DNA of 64,000 nucleotides from DASVCN01 sp040905665 (lineage in GTDB: Bacteria > Deinococcota > Deinococci > Deinococcales > Trueperaceae), in contig JBBDRD010000042.1 of the NCBI GenBank assembly GCA_040905665.1, forward strand, positions 19,464 through 83,463. Reading direction: 5' to 3'. The notes beneath the pieces are model-generated. The model worked only from the letters and a program-made list of their open reading frames with translations. It did not search any database and was not told where the DNA came from. The position numbers and the translations under genes were made by a program. How positions within the stretch are numbered: the stretch's first letter is position 1; every line of letters begins with the position of its first letter. Positions 6,420-15,433 of this stretch are shown piece by piece.

Positions 6420-8236
6420 CGATTGGCTTCGGGTTCGATCAGCTCGGGTTCGAACGGTTCGGGTTTGAATGGTTTGGGTTTGATCGCGTGTTCGCCTGTT
6501 AGCAGCAGCTCCGCCGCCATTGAATAGGCCTCTCCCCGCGTCAGTTGCGATTCATCGGCTATAACAATTCCCCGCGCGATGGGAGATGCCTCAGCCGCGG
6601 GGCAGGTGCGCAGTTCACACTCGGCCAAGCGCGTCAGCTCGATAGCGGTTCCACTGGTAAGTGGCCCCTCGGGCGAGCCGACCTGATCAACGAGCCGCCG
6701 TCCCCCTTCGTTTTCTCCGAAGAACCGGGCGAGAACGTTGCTCAGCAGGTAAAGGTAGCTGAGTGTACTCACCGGCGTGTCGAGACGCGGATCGTTGGCA
6801 TAGCCACCGACCGCCAGGCCGCGGCTGATCATGAGCCGGTAGGCGCGGTAGTGCGGGTGGTCAGCGGGTCCCGCCGGGTCCCTCTCGGCAACCGCTGGTA
6901 GGTAGGCGCCACGCTCCCGTAGTTGCGCCCTCACCTCGCGCACCGCACTAGGATCGGAGGCGAGTACGGCAGGCGACATTCCCCTCGCCGCAGCCATGGA
7001 AGCCGCCAGTCCCACCGCCTCGGCCACGTTCATTCCAAAGGGCACAACCCGGGCGCTTGAGGCGGCGATCGGGTCATACCCGGCCGACTTGCCAACTACC
7101 CAGAGCCCGCCGGGCTCCGGCGGAACAGCCACACAGAGGCGCACACCGTAGATCTCCGGCGCACCGAACACATAACCGGAGTCGAACGGGCTGAGCACCT
7201 GAACGTCGAGCGGGTAGCCGCCGGCTGCGATGGCGAGTTCGGTTACCCGATGATCGAGCACATCGTCGACGGTAAGAGTACACAACGCTTCGAGATGCCG
7301 GCTTTCTCGAATGTAGAGTTCTGGCGCGGCGCCTGCATAGCGTGCGTTGGAGAAGCCCGGCAATTCGCGGGCCAGATATGCGACCACACGTGGAGCCTCC
7401 TGCTCGGCTCGGGCGCGGCCGGCCGCGACGCTCCCGGAATCGAACGGATCGATTCCATGGATGAGCAAAGCGTTCACGAGGACGCTTCCGTCGTCCTGCA
7501 GACCCAGGTTGAGACCCCGTAGCCGTAGACCCTCGGCCACCGGCTGATAGGCCGCGGGATACCCGCCGAAGTGCCCCCAAGCCACCCGATCGTCGATCGA
7601 CGCATACGAGCGGCCTCGTTCGACGACGCCTTGGCGCAGCCTTCGCCAATCCACGCCATCGATGCGAAAGACGAGGGTATCCACCATCCGCTGTTCCAAT
7701 CCGAGAGAGGCGAATCCCACGGTGAAGCCGGCTCCGGCCGCCGCCGCCAAGTCCATGTCGGCAGTTCCGTCGATAACCTGCGTGGCGGGGTAGGCGATCG
7801 CTCCCGAGCTGACACCTATGACGCGACCCGCCTCGACGACTGGCGAGATCGGCTCGCTGCCCAGCCGAACCGTTACCCCCGCCTCGTCCAACAATGTTGC
7901 AAAGGCGGCCTCGGCCCTAACGACATCGAATGAGTGACCGCCACCCACCATCCGCCACCAGCGCGTGAAGAGCCCCTGCTGGAGATTGACCGGCTGGGTG
8001 CGCAGGTCGAGCACGTTGAGTTGTCCCAATACGAAGAGGCCACCGAGTTTCTCGTCCTCGCTGATGAGCATCGTGGTAGAACCGGACTCCGCAGCGGCGA
8101 CGGCCGCCGCAATCGCCTCGGGTTCCGAACCCACCACGATCACGTCGAAGGCGCCCAGTTCGCGGAGAGTACTCTGGCCTAAGGCGCCACTCACGAGTAG
8201 AACGAGAAGCGCGAGCGAGATCAGGATCCTCTTCAT
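6416..8236 (-). CDS. Exported FAD-dependent oxidoreductase
   Basis: A Sec-type signal peptide (MKRILISLALLVLLVSGALGQ) precedes a flavoprotein domain starting FDVIVVGSEPEAIAAAVAAAESG. This is a dinucleotide fold with an unusual glycine loop (G-S-E-P-E-A instead of GxGxxG), followed by the GGLFVLGQLNVLDL segment typical of the FAD-dependent oxidoreductase family PF12831. The 606 aa end in a charged FKPEPFEPELIEPE tail from a short nucleotide repeat. The ATG at 8236 shares its A with the stop of the upstream glycosyltransferase (TGATG), indicating coupled translation; an in-frame GTG three bases earlier is possible. Substrate cannot be told from the sequence. Confidence 0.78.
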   Translation of the reverse strand: MKRILISLALLVLLVSGALGQSTLRELGAFDVIVVGSEPEAIAAAVAAAESGSTTMLISEDEKLGGLFVLGQLNVLDLRTQPVNLQQGLFTRWWRMVGGGHSFDVVRAEAAFATLLDEAGVTVRLGSEPISPVVEAGRVIGVSSGAIAYPATQVIDGTADMDLAAAAGAGFTVGFASLGLEQRMVDTLVFRIDGVDWRRLRQGVVERGRSYASIDDRVAWGHFGGYPAAYQPVAEGLRLRGLNLGLQDDGSVLVNALLIHGIDPFDSGSVAAGRARAEQEAPRVVAYLARELPGFSNARYAGAAPELYIRESRHLEALCTLTVDDVLDHRVTELAIAAGGYPLDVQVLSPFDSGYVFGAPEIYGVRLCVAVPPEPGGLWVVGKSAGYDPIAASSARVVPFGMNVAEAVGLAASMAAARGMSPAVLASDPSAVREVRAQLRERGAYLPAVAERDPAGPADHPHYRAYRLMISRGLAVGGYANDPRLDTPVSTLSYLYLLSNVLARFFGENEGGRRLVDQVGSPEGPLTSGTAIELTRLAECELRTCPAAEASPIARGIVIADESQLTRGEAYSMAAELLLTGEHAIKPKPFKPEPFEPELIEPEANR

Positions 8237-9390
8237 CACGCTCTCCGCAAGGTCAAAGGCGGATCATCGAGGAGGTCTCGAGCTATTCGCCCGGCTGCTT
8301 CCGGCCGTCCGAGCCGCCTCGCCGCTTCGCTCATAGCCTGCCTACGAGCGGGATCGCCAAAGAACCGTGCCAGTTTGAATTCGAGGGTGCTAAGCGGATC
8401 GATCCGCATTCCCGCCCCATGCTCGAGCAGGAAATTGGCGTTGGCTTCCTCCTGCAGAGGGTACGGGTCGACCACCGAGAATGGTAGTCCGGCGGCCAGG
8501 GCTTCGCTGGTGGTGAGGCCCCCAGGCTTGCCGATGACGAGATCGGCCGCGGCCATGAGTCGCGGAACCTCGTCGGTATAACCGAGTACATCGAAGGTGA
8601 CTAGACCGCTGGGGTCGGCGACGGCTTGGCGGGCCCGCTGCTGCAACTCGGGAGTGCGGCCGCACACTACTACAGCATGCAGGTGCCAGCGCAGGCCGCG
8701 CAAGCGCTCGAGCATCGAGCCGAGGATCTGCTGGCTCATCCCGCCCGCCATCACTAGAATCAGGTCGCGGTCGACCGCGAGGCCTAGCTTAGCCCTGGCC
8801 TCCTCTTTCCCATCGAGTGATGCGAAGCGGCTGTCGATCGGTATGCCAGTGACTCGCACGTGCGCCGGCGCAATTCCCAAGGAGGCCAAATGCGCCTTTA
8901 CCTCGTCGGCAGCAACGAAGTAGCGGCTTACTTCCGATTGCAGCCACAGCCGGTGAGCCGCGAAGTCGGTGACAACCACCGCCTGGGGCGCCACCAGCCG
9001 GTGGCCCAGCGTGCTCAGAATCTCCGCCGGAAGGAAGTGGGTATGCACCAGAAGATCGGGCCGGTAGGAGCCTATGGTGCGCGGCAAGTGATAGGAGATC
9101 AGCCGCGTGAGGCGCGAACGAAGCCGCAAGTGCCGCACCCTGGTGCGCTGTGGTCCGCGGTCGAGTCGCTTTCCCAGCCAATCCACCAGATCGGGCGCGG
9201 TTCGTACCAGATCGAAGTAGGCCTGGCGGTACAGCCGGCGGAACGGAACAGTCGTGTAGTCGAGCAAGTCCACGTGGAGCGTCTCGACGCCAAGCTCGCT
9301 GAACGCCGCCTCGAGCGCCATTCCTGCCGCGACATGACCTCCGCCGATCGAAGCCGAGGTAATGAGTACTCTGTCAGGAGCGGCGGACAC
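8236..9390 (-). CDS. MGDG-synthase-like glycosyltransferase (GT28 family)
   Basis: Predicted glycosyltransferase of 384 aa acting on diacylglycerol or a related lipid. The N-terminus reads ITSASIGGGHVAAGMALEAAF, the Gly-rich acceptor-binding loop of MGDG synthases and MurG relatives. The C-terminal half has the VIGKPGGLTTSEALAAGLP nucleotide-sugar signature. It begins with GTG; TAGACT lies 6 nt upstream, so the message is probably leaderless. It is followed directly by the exported flavoprotein. A role in membrane glycolipid synthesis is inferred from the family. Confidence 0.82.
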   Translation of the reverse strand: MSAAPDRVLITSASIGGGHVAAGMALEAAFSELGVETLHVDLLDYTTVPFRRLYRQAYFDLVRTAPDLVDWLGKRLDRGPQRTRVRHLRLRSRLTRLISYHLPRTIGSYRPDLLVHTHFLPAEILSTLGHRLVAPQAVVVTDFAAHRLWLQSEVSRYFVAADEVKAHLASLGIAPAHVRVTGIPIDSRFASLDGKEEARAKLGLAVDRDLILVMAGGMSQQILGSMLERLRGLRWHLHAVVVCGRTPELQQRARQAVADPSGLVTFDVLGYTDEVPRLMAAADLVIGKPGGLTTSEALAAGLPFSVVDPYPLQEEANANFLLEHGAGMRIDPLSTLEFKLARFFGDPARRQAMSEAARRLGRPEAAGRIARDLLDDPPLTLRRA

Positions 9391-9489
9391 GGTGGAAGTC
9401 TATCAGCCTGCCGGTTTTGTGCGGCAGCGAGAATGCCTCATGGTGGCCACCGAGACCGGTGGTAGCATGACGCGACTTAGGAGGTCCCG

Positions 9490-10551
9490 ATGCGCGTCCT
9501 GCTGGCGCTCCTTCCCTTGCTGTTGATGGCTGCATGCGTTCCCGAGGGGCAACCCCGGCTGCATGAAATCGTGCTCTATGGTTCCGAGAACCAGCGCTTG
9601 AGCTACCTCTACGGGTCACCCACTACTCTCATGCTTGGGGACGAGGAGGTCGTGTTGGAGAGGGCCGCCGGCAACGAATCGGACCCCTTGGTGATCGGTG
9701 AGGCGTTGGCGATCAACGAGAGTCCTTACCTCCGGGAGCGCCTTGCGCCGCTGGATGCTGAGCCCAGCGAGGTGCGGTCGCTAGCGCGTAGTAGCGACTT
9801 GCGTGTGGAAGTGAACGAGGACACCGGTCCCATCGTGTACTACGACGGGCGAATGTGGTTCACCCTTCTGGGCGATGGGCGAGCAGGCGTGGACACCCGG
9901 GTAGTACCTCGCCCTCGAATCGGCGGGCTAAGAGGCCTGGGTGAGCTCACCCGTGCCGAAGCCGACGCTCTTACTCGCTATCTGGAGCAGGGCGGACAGG
10001 TGGCCGTAACGATCTTGGATGACGTGCCGGCGGTTCGCCGAGAGGCCGATGGCGTATCGGAGTATCTGCGTACCGGACTCTTCCTGCAGCGCGACTTCGC
10101 GACGGCGCCTGCTGCGGCTCGGCCCTCACGACAAGAACTCGTATGGGAGGTCATGGGACAGGGTGCTCAGGCTGTTGGTTTCGAAGAGCAGAGCTTCCTT
10201 TTGGTCGAGGACAGCTCAGCTCTTCTCAACTTGTGGAACCGTGCGTACGGCTCACAGTTGCAGGTGCCGCCGGTTCCCGAGGTCGCCTTCGAGCGTGAAA
10301 CGGTAGTTGCGCTGTTCCTGGGGACAAAACCCACCGGCGGTTACGGCCTGGAGGTGGAGCGGGTGTCGCTCGAGCAGGGCGAGCTGATTGTCGACGTGCG
10401 AATGAGCCAGCCGAGCGCCGACGCATTCACTACCCAGGCTCTCACCAGTCCCTGGGTGATGGTGCGGATCCTGCGCGGCGGAATCGACACGGCCTGGCTG
10501 CGTGATGCCGATAGCAACCGACTGCTAGGGGCAGCCCGCCCAGCTCTCTAG
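9490..10551 (+). CDS. Lipoprotein with PrcB-like C-terminal domain
   Basis: Residues 1-16 form a lipoprotein signal with lipobox LMAAC (Cys 16). The 353-aa protein ends in a domain reading VALFLGTKPTGGYGLEVERV...VMVRI, which matches the PrcB C-terminal family (stabilising partner of the PrtP protease in Treponema). The middle part has no recognised fold. A good ribosome site (AGGAGG) lies 6 nt before the ATG, with TAGCAT further upstream, so this message has a leader. It is divergent from the glycosyltransferase. Function is probably envelope-associated, otherwise unknown. Confidence 0.75.
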   Translation: MRVLLALLPLLLMAACVPEGQPRLHEIVLYGSENQRLSYLYGSPTTLMLGDEEVVLERAAGNESDPLVIGEALAINESPYLRERLAPLDAEPSEVRSLARSSDLRVEVNEDTGPIVYYDGRMWFTLLGDGRAGVDTRVVPRPRIGGLRGLGELTRAEADALTRYLEQGGQVAVTILDDVPAVRREADGVSEYLRTGLFLQRDFATAPAAARPSRQELVWEVMGQGAQAVGFEEQSFLLVEDSSALLNLWNRAYGSQLQVPPVPEVAFERETVVALFLGTKPTGGYGLEVERVSLEQGELIVDVRMSQPSADAFTTQALTSPWVMVRILRGGIDTAWLRDADSNRLLGAARPAL

Positions 10552-10586
10552 GCCTGCATGCATACCAGGCCAGCTCACTAGGGCCT

Positions 10587-11735
10587 CTAGGTAAGGGAGT
10601 GCGGGTCGAACAAGCGCCTGTACTCCTCGCCCGCATAGCGGTCGGTCATCCCGGCCAGATAGTCGGTTACCGCGCGCACCAGCCCGCGTTCGTCGACGCT
10701 CTTGCGAATATCGCTCGGCAGCATGTCGGGCGTTTCGACATAGGCCGCGAAGACCCGCTCCAGGATGTGGTCCGCCTTGCGAGTCATGCGGATTAGACGA
10801 AAGTGGAAGTAGAAGTTGGTATAGAGAAACTGTTTCAACTCCGCCAGCTCGCGCCGTAGCTCCGGACTGTTGGCTACCAACTTCCCGGGAGTGTTCCGAA
10901 CGTCTTCTAGATTTTCCACGCCGAGTTCGGTCACCTGTTCATCGGTGTGAGTTACGGCGTCCTCGATCATCAGCCCCAGCAGCTCACGAATGAGCGTATA
11001 GCGGTCGAAGCGGCCGAACGAGGTTTCATCCAGCCGCAGGCTCTCCAGCAGGCGGCCGATTACCGGAATCTGAGCGATCTGGACCGAAGTCAGATGTCCC
11101 GAACGCAACCCGTCATCCAGGTCGTGCGCGTTGTAGGCGAGCTCGTCGGCGATGTTCACCACCTGAGCCTCGAGGCTCGGCTGCTTGTCGGGTTCCCAAT
11201 CGCTATCGGGCAGGTCGTACTGCGACTCGTGCTTCATGATCCCCTCGAGCGTTTCCCAGGTGAGGTTGAGCCCCTGGAAGTCGGGGTAACGCTGCTCGAG
11301 CTCGGTCACGATCCTCAGGCTCTGCTTGTTATGGTCGAACCCGCCGACCTCCTTCGCGAGCCTGTCGAGACTGCTCTCGCCGGCGTGGCCGAAGGGCGGG
11401 TGCCCCAGGTCGTGGGCCAGGGCAATCGTTTCGGCTAGATCCTCATTGAGTCCAAGTGCCCGTGCGAGCGCCTTCGCGACCTGAGCCACCTCGAGGGTGT
11501 GGGTGAGCCGAGTGCGGTAGTAATCACCCTCGTAATTGACGAAGACCTGCGTCTTGTACTCGAGTCGACGGAATGCACTGGTATGGATGACCCGGTCGCG
11601 GTCTTTCTGGAAGGAGGTACGGTAGCGGCTCTCCTCCTCGCTATGAACCCGCCCTCGTGAGCTGTCAGAGAAGCAGGCGTACGCTGCGTAGGTCTTCCGC
11701 TCGTTTTGCTCGAGCCTCTCTCGCGTGAACAACAT
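10587..11735 (-). CDS. HD-domain dGTPase-like triphosphohydrolase
   Basis: Deoxynucleoside triphosphate hydrolase family, 382 aa, with the signature YRTRLTHTLEVAQVAKALARALG near residue 77 and the HD pair AHDLGHPPFGHAGE near 108-121. It is similar in length to Thermus-type tetrameric dNTPases rather than the 500-aa E. coli Dgt. A TAGGAT box lies 9 nt before the ATG. It is convergent with the lipoprotein gene. Confidence 0.92.
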   Translation of the reverse strand: MLFTRERLEQNERKTYAAYACFSDSSRGRVHSEEESRYRTSFQKDRDRVIHTSAFRRLEYKTQVFVNYEGDYYRTRLTHTLEVAQVAKALARALGLNEDLAETIALAHDLGHPPFGHAGESSLDRLAKEVGGFDHNKQSLRIVTELEQRYPDFQGLNLTWETLEGIMKHESQYDLPDSDWEPDKQPSLEAQVVNIADELAYNAHDLDDGLRSGHLTSVQIAQIPVIGRLLESLRLDETSFGRFDRYTLIRELLGLMIEDAVTHTDEQVTELGVENLEDVRNTPGKLVANSPELRRELAELKQFLYTNFYFHFRLIRMTRKADHILERVFAAYVETPDMLPSDIRKSVDERGLVRAVTDYLAGMTDRYAGEEYRRLFDPHSLT

Positions 11736-11834
11736 AAGGGCGCCATCCTATCACTACACGCGTCGGCTCAAAACGTCCCTTCCCCAACGGCCCTTGGCAC
11801 GGCTAGACTGGCCTGCCGAACCGGAGGAAGAGAA

Positions 11835-12623
11835 ATGCTAAAAGCGCGCGACCACTTAGATTTCGCTATCGCTACCGCACAGGAGGCGGGGCGACTCACC
11901 CTCGGCTACTTTCAGAACGACCTCACGCCGGAGCTGAAGGAAGACGAATCGCCCGTGACGGTCGCCGACAGAGAGGCCGAACAGCGCATCCGCGAACGTA
12001 TCGAGGCGAATTATCCCCGTCACGCGGTTCTGGGCGAGGAGTTCGGGGCATCTGATGACCAGGGTGCTACTCATCGCTGGCTGATAGATCCGATCGACGG
12101 CACCCGGGCTTTCCTGCGCGGCGTCCCGCTCTATGCGGTCCTGTTGGCTCTGGAGGTCGAAGGGCGAATCGAAGTGGGGGTAGTTCACTTCCCGGCGTTG
12201 CGGGAGACGGTTTGGGCGGCGCGCGGAATGGGCTGCTACTGGGACGGTCGGCGTTGCTTCGTACGGTCCACCGCGTCGTTGGCCGAATCGGTCGTCGCCT
12301 TCACCGGTGCGTCCGCCTTCGCCAGGCACGGGCGTGAGCAGGCGTGGCAACGGATGCAGGCCGAAACCTCCTACCAGGCCGGCTGGTCCGACGCCTACGG
12401 CCACGCCCTGGTAGCGACCGGCAGGCTGGAGCTGATGCTCGATCCGGTAATGAATCCGTGGGATTGCGGGCCGTTCCCAGTCCTGCTCGAGGAGGCAGGC
12501 GGATACTTTGGCACCTGGTCGGGGGAGCGGACGGTATATGGCGGAGAGGCGCTTTCGACCACGTCACTCCTTCTGCCGCAGGTGCTAGAGCGCCTTGCCG
12601 GTGTGGATGATGACCCGAGATAG
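11835..12623 (+). CDS. Inositol-monophosphatase family phosphatase, possibly histidinol-phosphatase
   Basis: Metal-dependent phosphomonoesterase of 262 aa. The motifs are GEEFG (near residue 70), the metal site DPIDGTRAFLRGVP (near 89-102) and WDCGPFPVLLEEAGG near the C-terminus. The TRAFLRG variant is common in histidinol-phosphatases (HisN type), and hisD lies elsewhere in the window, but inositol phosphatase or CysQ-like activity cannot be excluded. Start at 11835 because GGAGG sits 9 nt upstream; the frame is open further but without support. Confidence 0.8.
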   Translation: MLKARDHLDFAIATAQEAGRLTLGYFQNDLTPELKEDESPVTVADREAEQRIRERIEANYPRHAVLGEEFGASDDQGATHRWLIDPIDGTRAFLRGVPLYAVLLALEVEGRIEVGVVHFPALRETVWAARGMGCYWDGRRCFVRSTASLAESVVAFTGASAFARHGREQAWQRMQAETSYQAGWSDAYGHALVATGRLELMLDPVMNPWDCGPFPVLLEEAGGYFGTWSGERTVYGGEALSTTSLLLPQVLERLAGVDDDPR

Positions 12624-12756
12624 CGGTGCGTCCTGAACCCTGGCGCCCAAGAAGGTCAAACTATACTGACTTTAATCGAGTGTCCATTCGTTTGGGGATG
12701 ACGATCCTTCAACGGGAACGCCTCTGCCGGCCAGACTGAAACAGGAGGAATACTTT

Positions 12757-14085
12757 GTGATTCGACGTTCCGCTAAACTCCTGCCCAGATTGCTTACAGT
12801 CCTGTCCATTGTCCTCGTCGTTGGCGTCGAAGCCGTTGCGCAGGACCAAGCCTGGGATCTGGAGCGGGCAATCTCGTCGAGTGAGGACGACAGCGAGGAG
12901 TTCCTCTCGGCCTCGGCGGCCGACGAACAGCGCTGGCCAGGAGGCTTCAGTTACACAGGAAGCAGCGACCTGGAGCTTGTCTACGACGCCGAGCATGCGG
13001 CACAGATAGTAGGCCTTCGCTTCACCGACCTGGAGATTCCGCGAGGAACCGAGATCACCGAGGCTGTCATCGTGTTCACCGCCGATGCCGATCGAAGTGA
13101 GCCTGTGCGGTTGACGATTGCGGCTGAGGATAGCGGAGACCCTGCCGCTTTCGTCCAGTCTGCCGACGGGCAGGCAAACTTTGATTTGAGCAGCCGCACC
13201 AGGACGACTGCCGAGGTGCAGTGGAACCCGCAGCCCTGGGAAGGCGGGGAGGAGTATTCGAGCGTAGATATTTCAACCATCCTGCAGGAGGTAGTGAACG
13301 GCGAAGCCTGGCAGAGTGGAGGCTCTATCGTCCTGCTCATCACGGCGTCGGGGGAGCGAAGCAACAGTTTGCGTTCGGCGCATTCGTTCGACAGTGAGCC
13401 TGCGAATGCTCCACGACTGCTGGTCCGCTTCGCTCAGGTTGGCGCTCCGCAACCGGAAGCCCCGCTTGGCGGAGCCCGGGATGAGGTGCCTGTTGAGGGG
13501 TCTAGCCCGGTAGAAGAACCGGTAGAAGAACCAGTAATTCAAACCGAGGACGAGCCCATTGAAGAGCCGGCAGAAGAGCCCATTGAAGAACCGGTCGAAG
13601 AGCCCATTGAAGAGCCCATTGAAGAGCCCATTGAAGAGCCCATTGAAGAGCCGGCCCACGAGCCGATGGTCCAGCCTGAGGATCCTCCTGCGGAGCCGCT
13701 CGTCGAACCGTCGGCAGAACCGCTGGCAGAAGCGCTGGCGGAGCCTCGCCGTGAAAGGTTCGCTATCGATGCCAACCATGCCCAAGGAGTGAGTGGAAGC
13801 GTACTGCTCTCCGATTATGGCAGAGGAATCACGGTCGTCACGGTCTTCCTCGACGACGCTCTACCCGAAGTCACCTACCCGGCATCCATCCGCGAGGGTA
13901 CCTGCAACTCTGGGGGCCGGCTGGTCGTGTCACTCGATCCGGTGGAGGGCAGCCGCGCCTTTAGCGCCAGTCTGCTCACCCTCGACTTCGAGGAGCTTGC
14001 CGACGGGTCGTACTACCTGAACGTGTATCAGGCGACGGAGGGCTTCATCCGAGTTGCCGGGTGTGCGGCAATGGGGGTCCGGTGA
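12757..14085 (+). CDS. Exported EP-repeat protein, function unknown
   Basis: Starts with GTG 8 nt after AGGAGG. Residues 1-28 form a signal peptide ending AVAQ. Residues about 30-225 are a beta-rich domain (SDLELVYDAEHAAQIVGLRFTDLEIPRG...VRFAQV) resembling the jelly-roll modules of secreted proteins. A proline/glutamate stalk built on EEPIEEP (about 245-330) is followed by a 100-residue C-terminal beta domain containing a Cys pair (EGTC...AGCA). The 442-aa product is probably outside the membrane, with the stalk spacing two globular heads. No enzyme motif is seen. Confidence 0.7.
   Translation: MIRRSAKLLPRLLTVLSIVLVVGVEAVAQDQAWDLERAISSSEDDSEEFLSASAADEQRWPGGFSYTGSSDLELVYDAEHAAQIVGLRFTDLEIPRGTEITEAVIVFTADADRSEPVRLTIAAEDSGDPAAFVQSADGQANFDLSSRTRTTAEVQWNPQPWEGGEEYSSVDISTILQEVVNGEAWQSGGSIVLLITASGERSNSLRSAHSFDSEPANAPRLLVRFAQVGAPQPEAPLGGARDEVPVEGSSPVEEPVEEPVIQTEDEPIEEPAEEPIEEPVEEPIEEPIEEPIEEPIEEPAHEPMVQPEDPPAEPLVEPSAEPLAEALAEPRRERFAIDANHAQGVSGSVLLSDYGRGITVVTVFLDDALPEVTYPASIREGTCNSGGRLVVSLDPVEGSRAFSASLLTLDFEELADGSYYLNVYQATEGFIRVAGCAAMGVR
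13597..13644 (+). repeat. Four perfect 12-nt tandem repeats (EEPI stalk)
   Basis: Four identical copies of gaagagcccatt encode EEPI; imperfect copies extend this on both sides. The perfect identity at nucleotide level indicates recent slippage expansion. Confidence 0.9.
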
Positions 14086-14162
14086 TCCTCCGCGGAGCAG
14101 GTCGAGAGAACGCGTCGTACGGCCCTCCGTCGTGGCAACGTTGAGCGGATAGACTGGGCCCG

Positions 14163-15413
14163 ATGAACGAGGTCGAGCGTCGGCAGACGGTGACAGTTCG
14201 AATCGGTGGGGTGCCGGTCGGCAGTGCCTACCCGGTAGTGGTTCAGTCGATGACCAATACCGATACCGTCGACGCCTTGGCGACGGCACAGCAGGTCGCC
14301 GATCTCGCCTCTGCCGGTAGCGAACTCGTGAGGATCACGGTCAATTCGAGTGAGGCGGCGCAGGCCGTACCCGAGATTCGATCGAGGCTCGACGATATGG
14401 GCTCCAAAGTTCCGCTGGTAGGCGACTTCCACTACAACGGCCACCAGCTCCTTACCCGCTTTCCCGAAATGGCGACCGCGCTCGACAAGTACCGAATCAA
14501 TCCCGGCAATGTGGGTGTGGGACGCCGGCATGACGACAACTTCCTCACCATCATCGACGTCGCTCGGGAGTTCGATCGACCGGTGCGTATCGGCGTGAAC
14601 TGGGGTTCACTCGACAGCACTCTGCTAACGAAGCTTATGGATGAAAACGCCGGATTGGCTCGCCCGCGCGAGGCCGGCGAGGTGATGGTGGAGGCGATGG
14701 TCCAGTCGGCGCTGCTTTCAGCCGAACTGGCCGAGTCTCGGGGGCTGCCGCACAACCGGATTCTGCTTTCGGCAAAGGTTAGCCGCGTTCCCGAACTATG
14801 GCGGGTCTACCGTGAGCTCGCCTCCCGTTGCGACTACCCGTTGCACCTCGGCCTCACCGAGGCCGGCATGGGGGTCAAGGGGGCCGTGTCGAGCGCTACC
14901 GCTCTGTCGGTACTGCTGGCCGAAGGGATTGGCGACACCATCCGCGTATCGCTCACGCCCGATCCGGGAGCCCCGCGCGAACGCGAAGTGGAGATAGCCC
15001 AGGAGATACTTCAGGCGCTCGAGCTTCGCTCCTTTTCACCTACCGTGACCGCCTGCCCTGGTTGTGGGCGCACCACCTCCACACTCTTCCAGGAGATGGC
15101 CCGTGACATCCAGGCCTATCTCAAGGAGCAGATGCCGCAGTGGCGCAGGCGCTACCCTGGCGTCGAAGAGTTGCGGGTGGCGGTAATGGGCTGCATCGTC
15201 AATGGGCCCGGCGAGTCACGCCACGCCGACATCGGTATTTCCCTGCCAGGAACCGGAGAGAGCCCGAAGGCGCCGGTGTACCGCGACGGCAAGCTGGTGA
15301 CTACTCTGCAAGGAGAGAACATCGCCGGTGACTTCAACGCAATGGTCGAGGAGTACGTGCGGGAGAGGTATGGCACAACAAGCAGTGTGGACACGGCTTC
15401 ACGCAGGGGCTGA
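14163..15413 (+). CDS. ispG: 4-hydroxy-3-methylbut-2-en-1-yl diphosphate synthase
   Basis: Iron-sulfur enzyme of the non-mevalonate isoprenoid pathway, 416 aa. The TIM-barrel part begins VVVQSMTNTDTVD. The 4Fe-4S site is formed by CPGCGRTTSTLF (two Cys) and the third Cys in VAVMGCIVNGPGES. The length fits the shorter two-domain form. TAGACT ends 7 nt before the ATG with no ribosome site, suggesting a leaderless message. dxr in the same window belongs to the same pathway. Confidence 0.96.
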   Translation: MNEVERRQTVTVRIGGVPVGSAYPVVVQSMTNTDTVDALATAQQVADLASAGSELVRITVNSSEAAQAVPEIRSRLDDMGSKVPLVGDFHYNGHQLLTRFPEMATALDKYRINPGNVGVGRRHDDNFLTIIDVAREFDRPVRIGVNWGSLDSTLLTKLMDENAGLARPREAGEVMVEAMVQSALLSAELAESRGLPHNRILLSAKVSRVPELWRVYRELASRCDYPLHLGLTEAGMGVKGAVSSATALSVLLAEGIGDTIRVSLTPDPGAPREREVEIAQEILQALELRSFSPTVTACPGCGRTTSTLFQEMARDIQAYLKEQMPQWRRRYPGVEELRVAVMGCIVNGPGESRHADIGISLPGTGESPKAPVYRDGKLVTTLQGENIAGDFNAMVEEYVRERYGTTSSVDTASRRG

Positions 15414-15433
15414 GGTTCATCAAGTGCAGTCCC

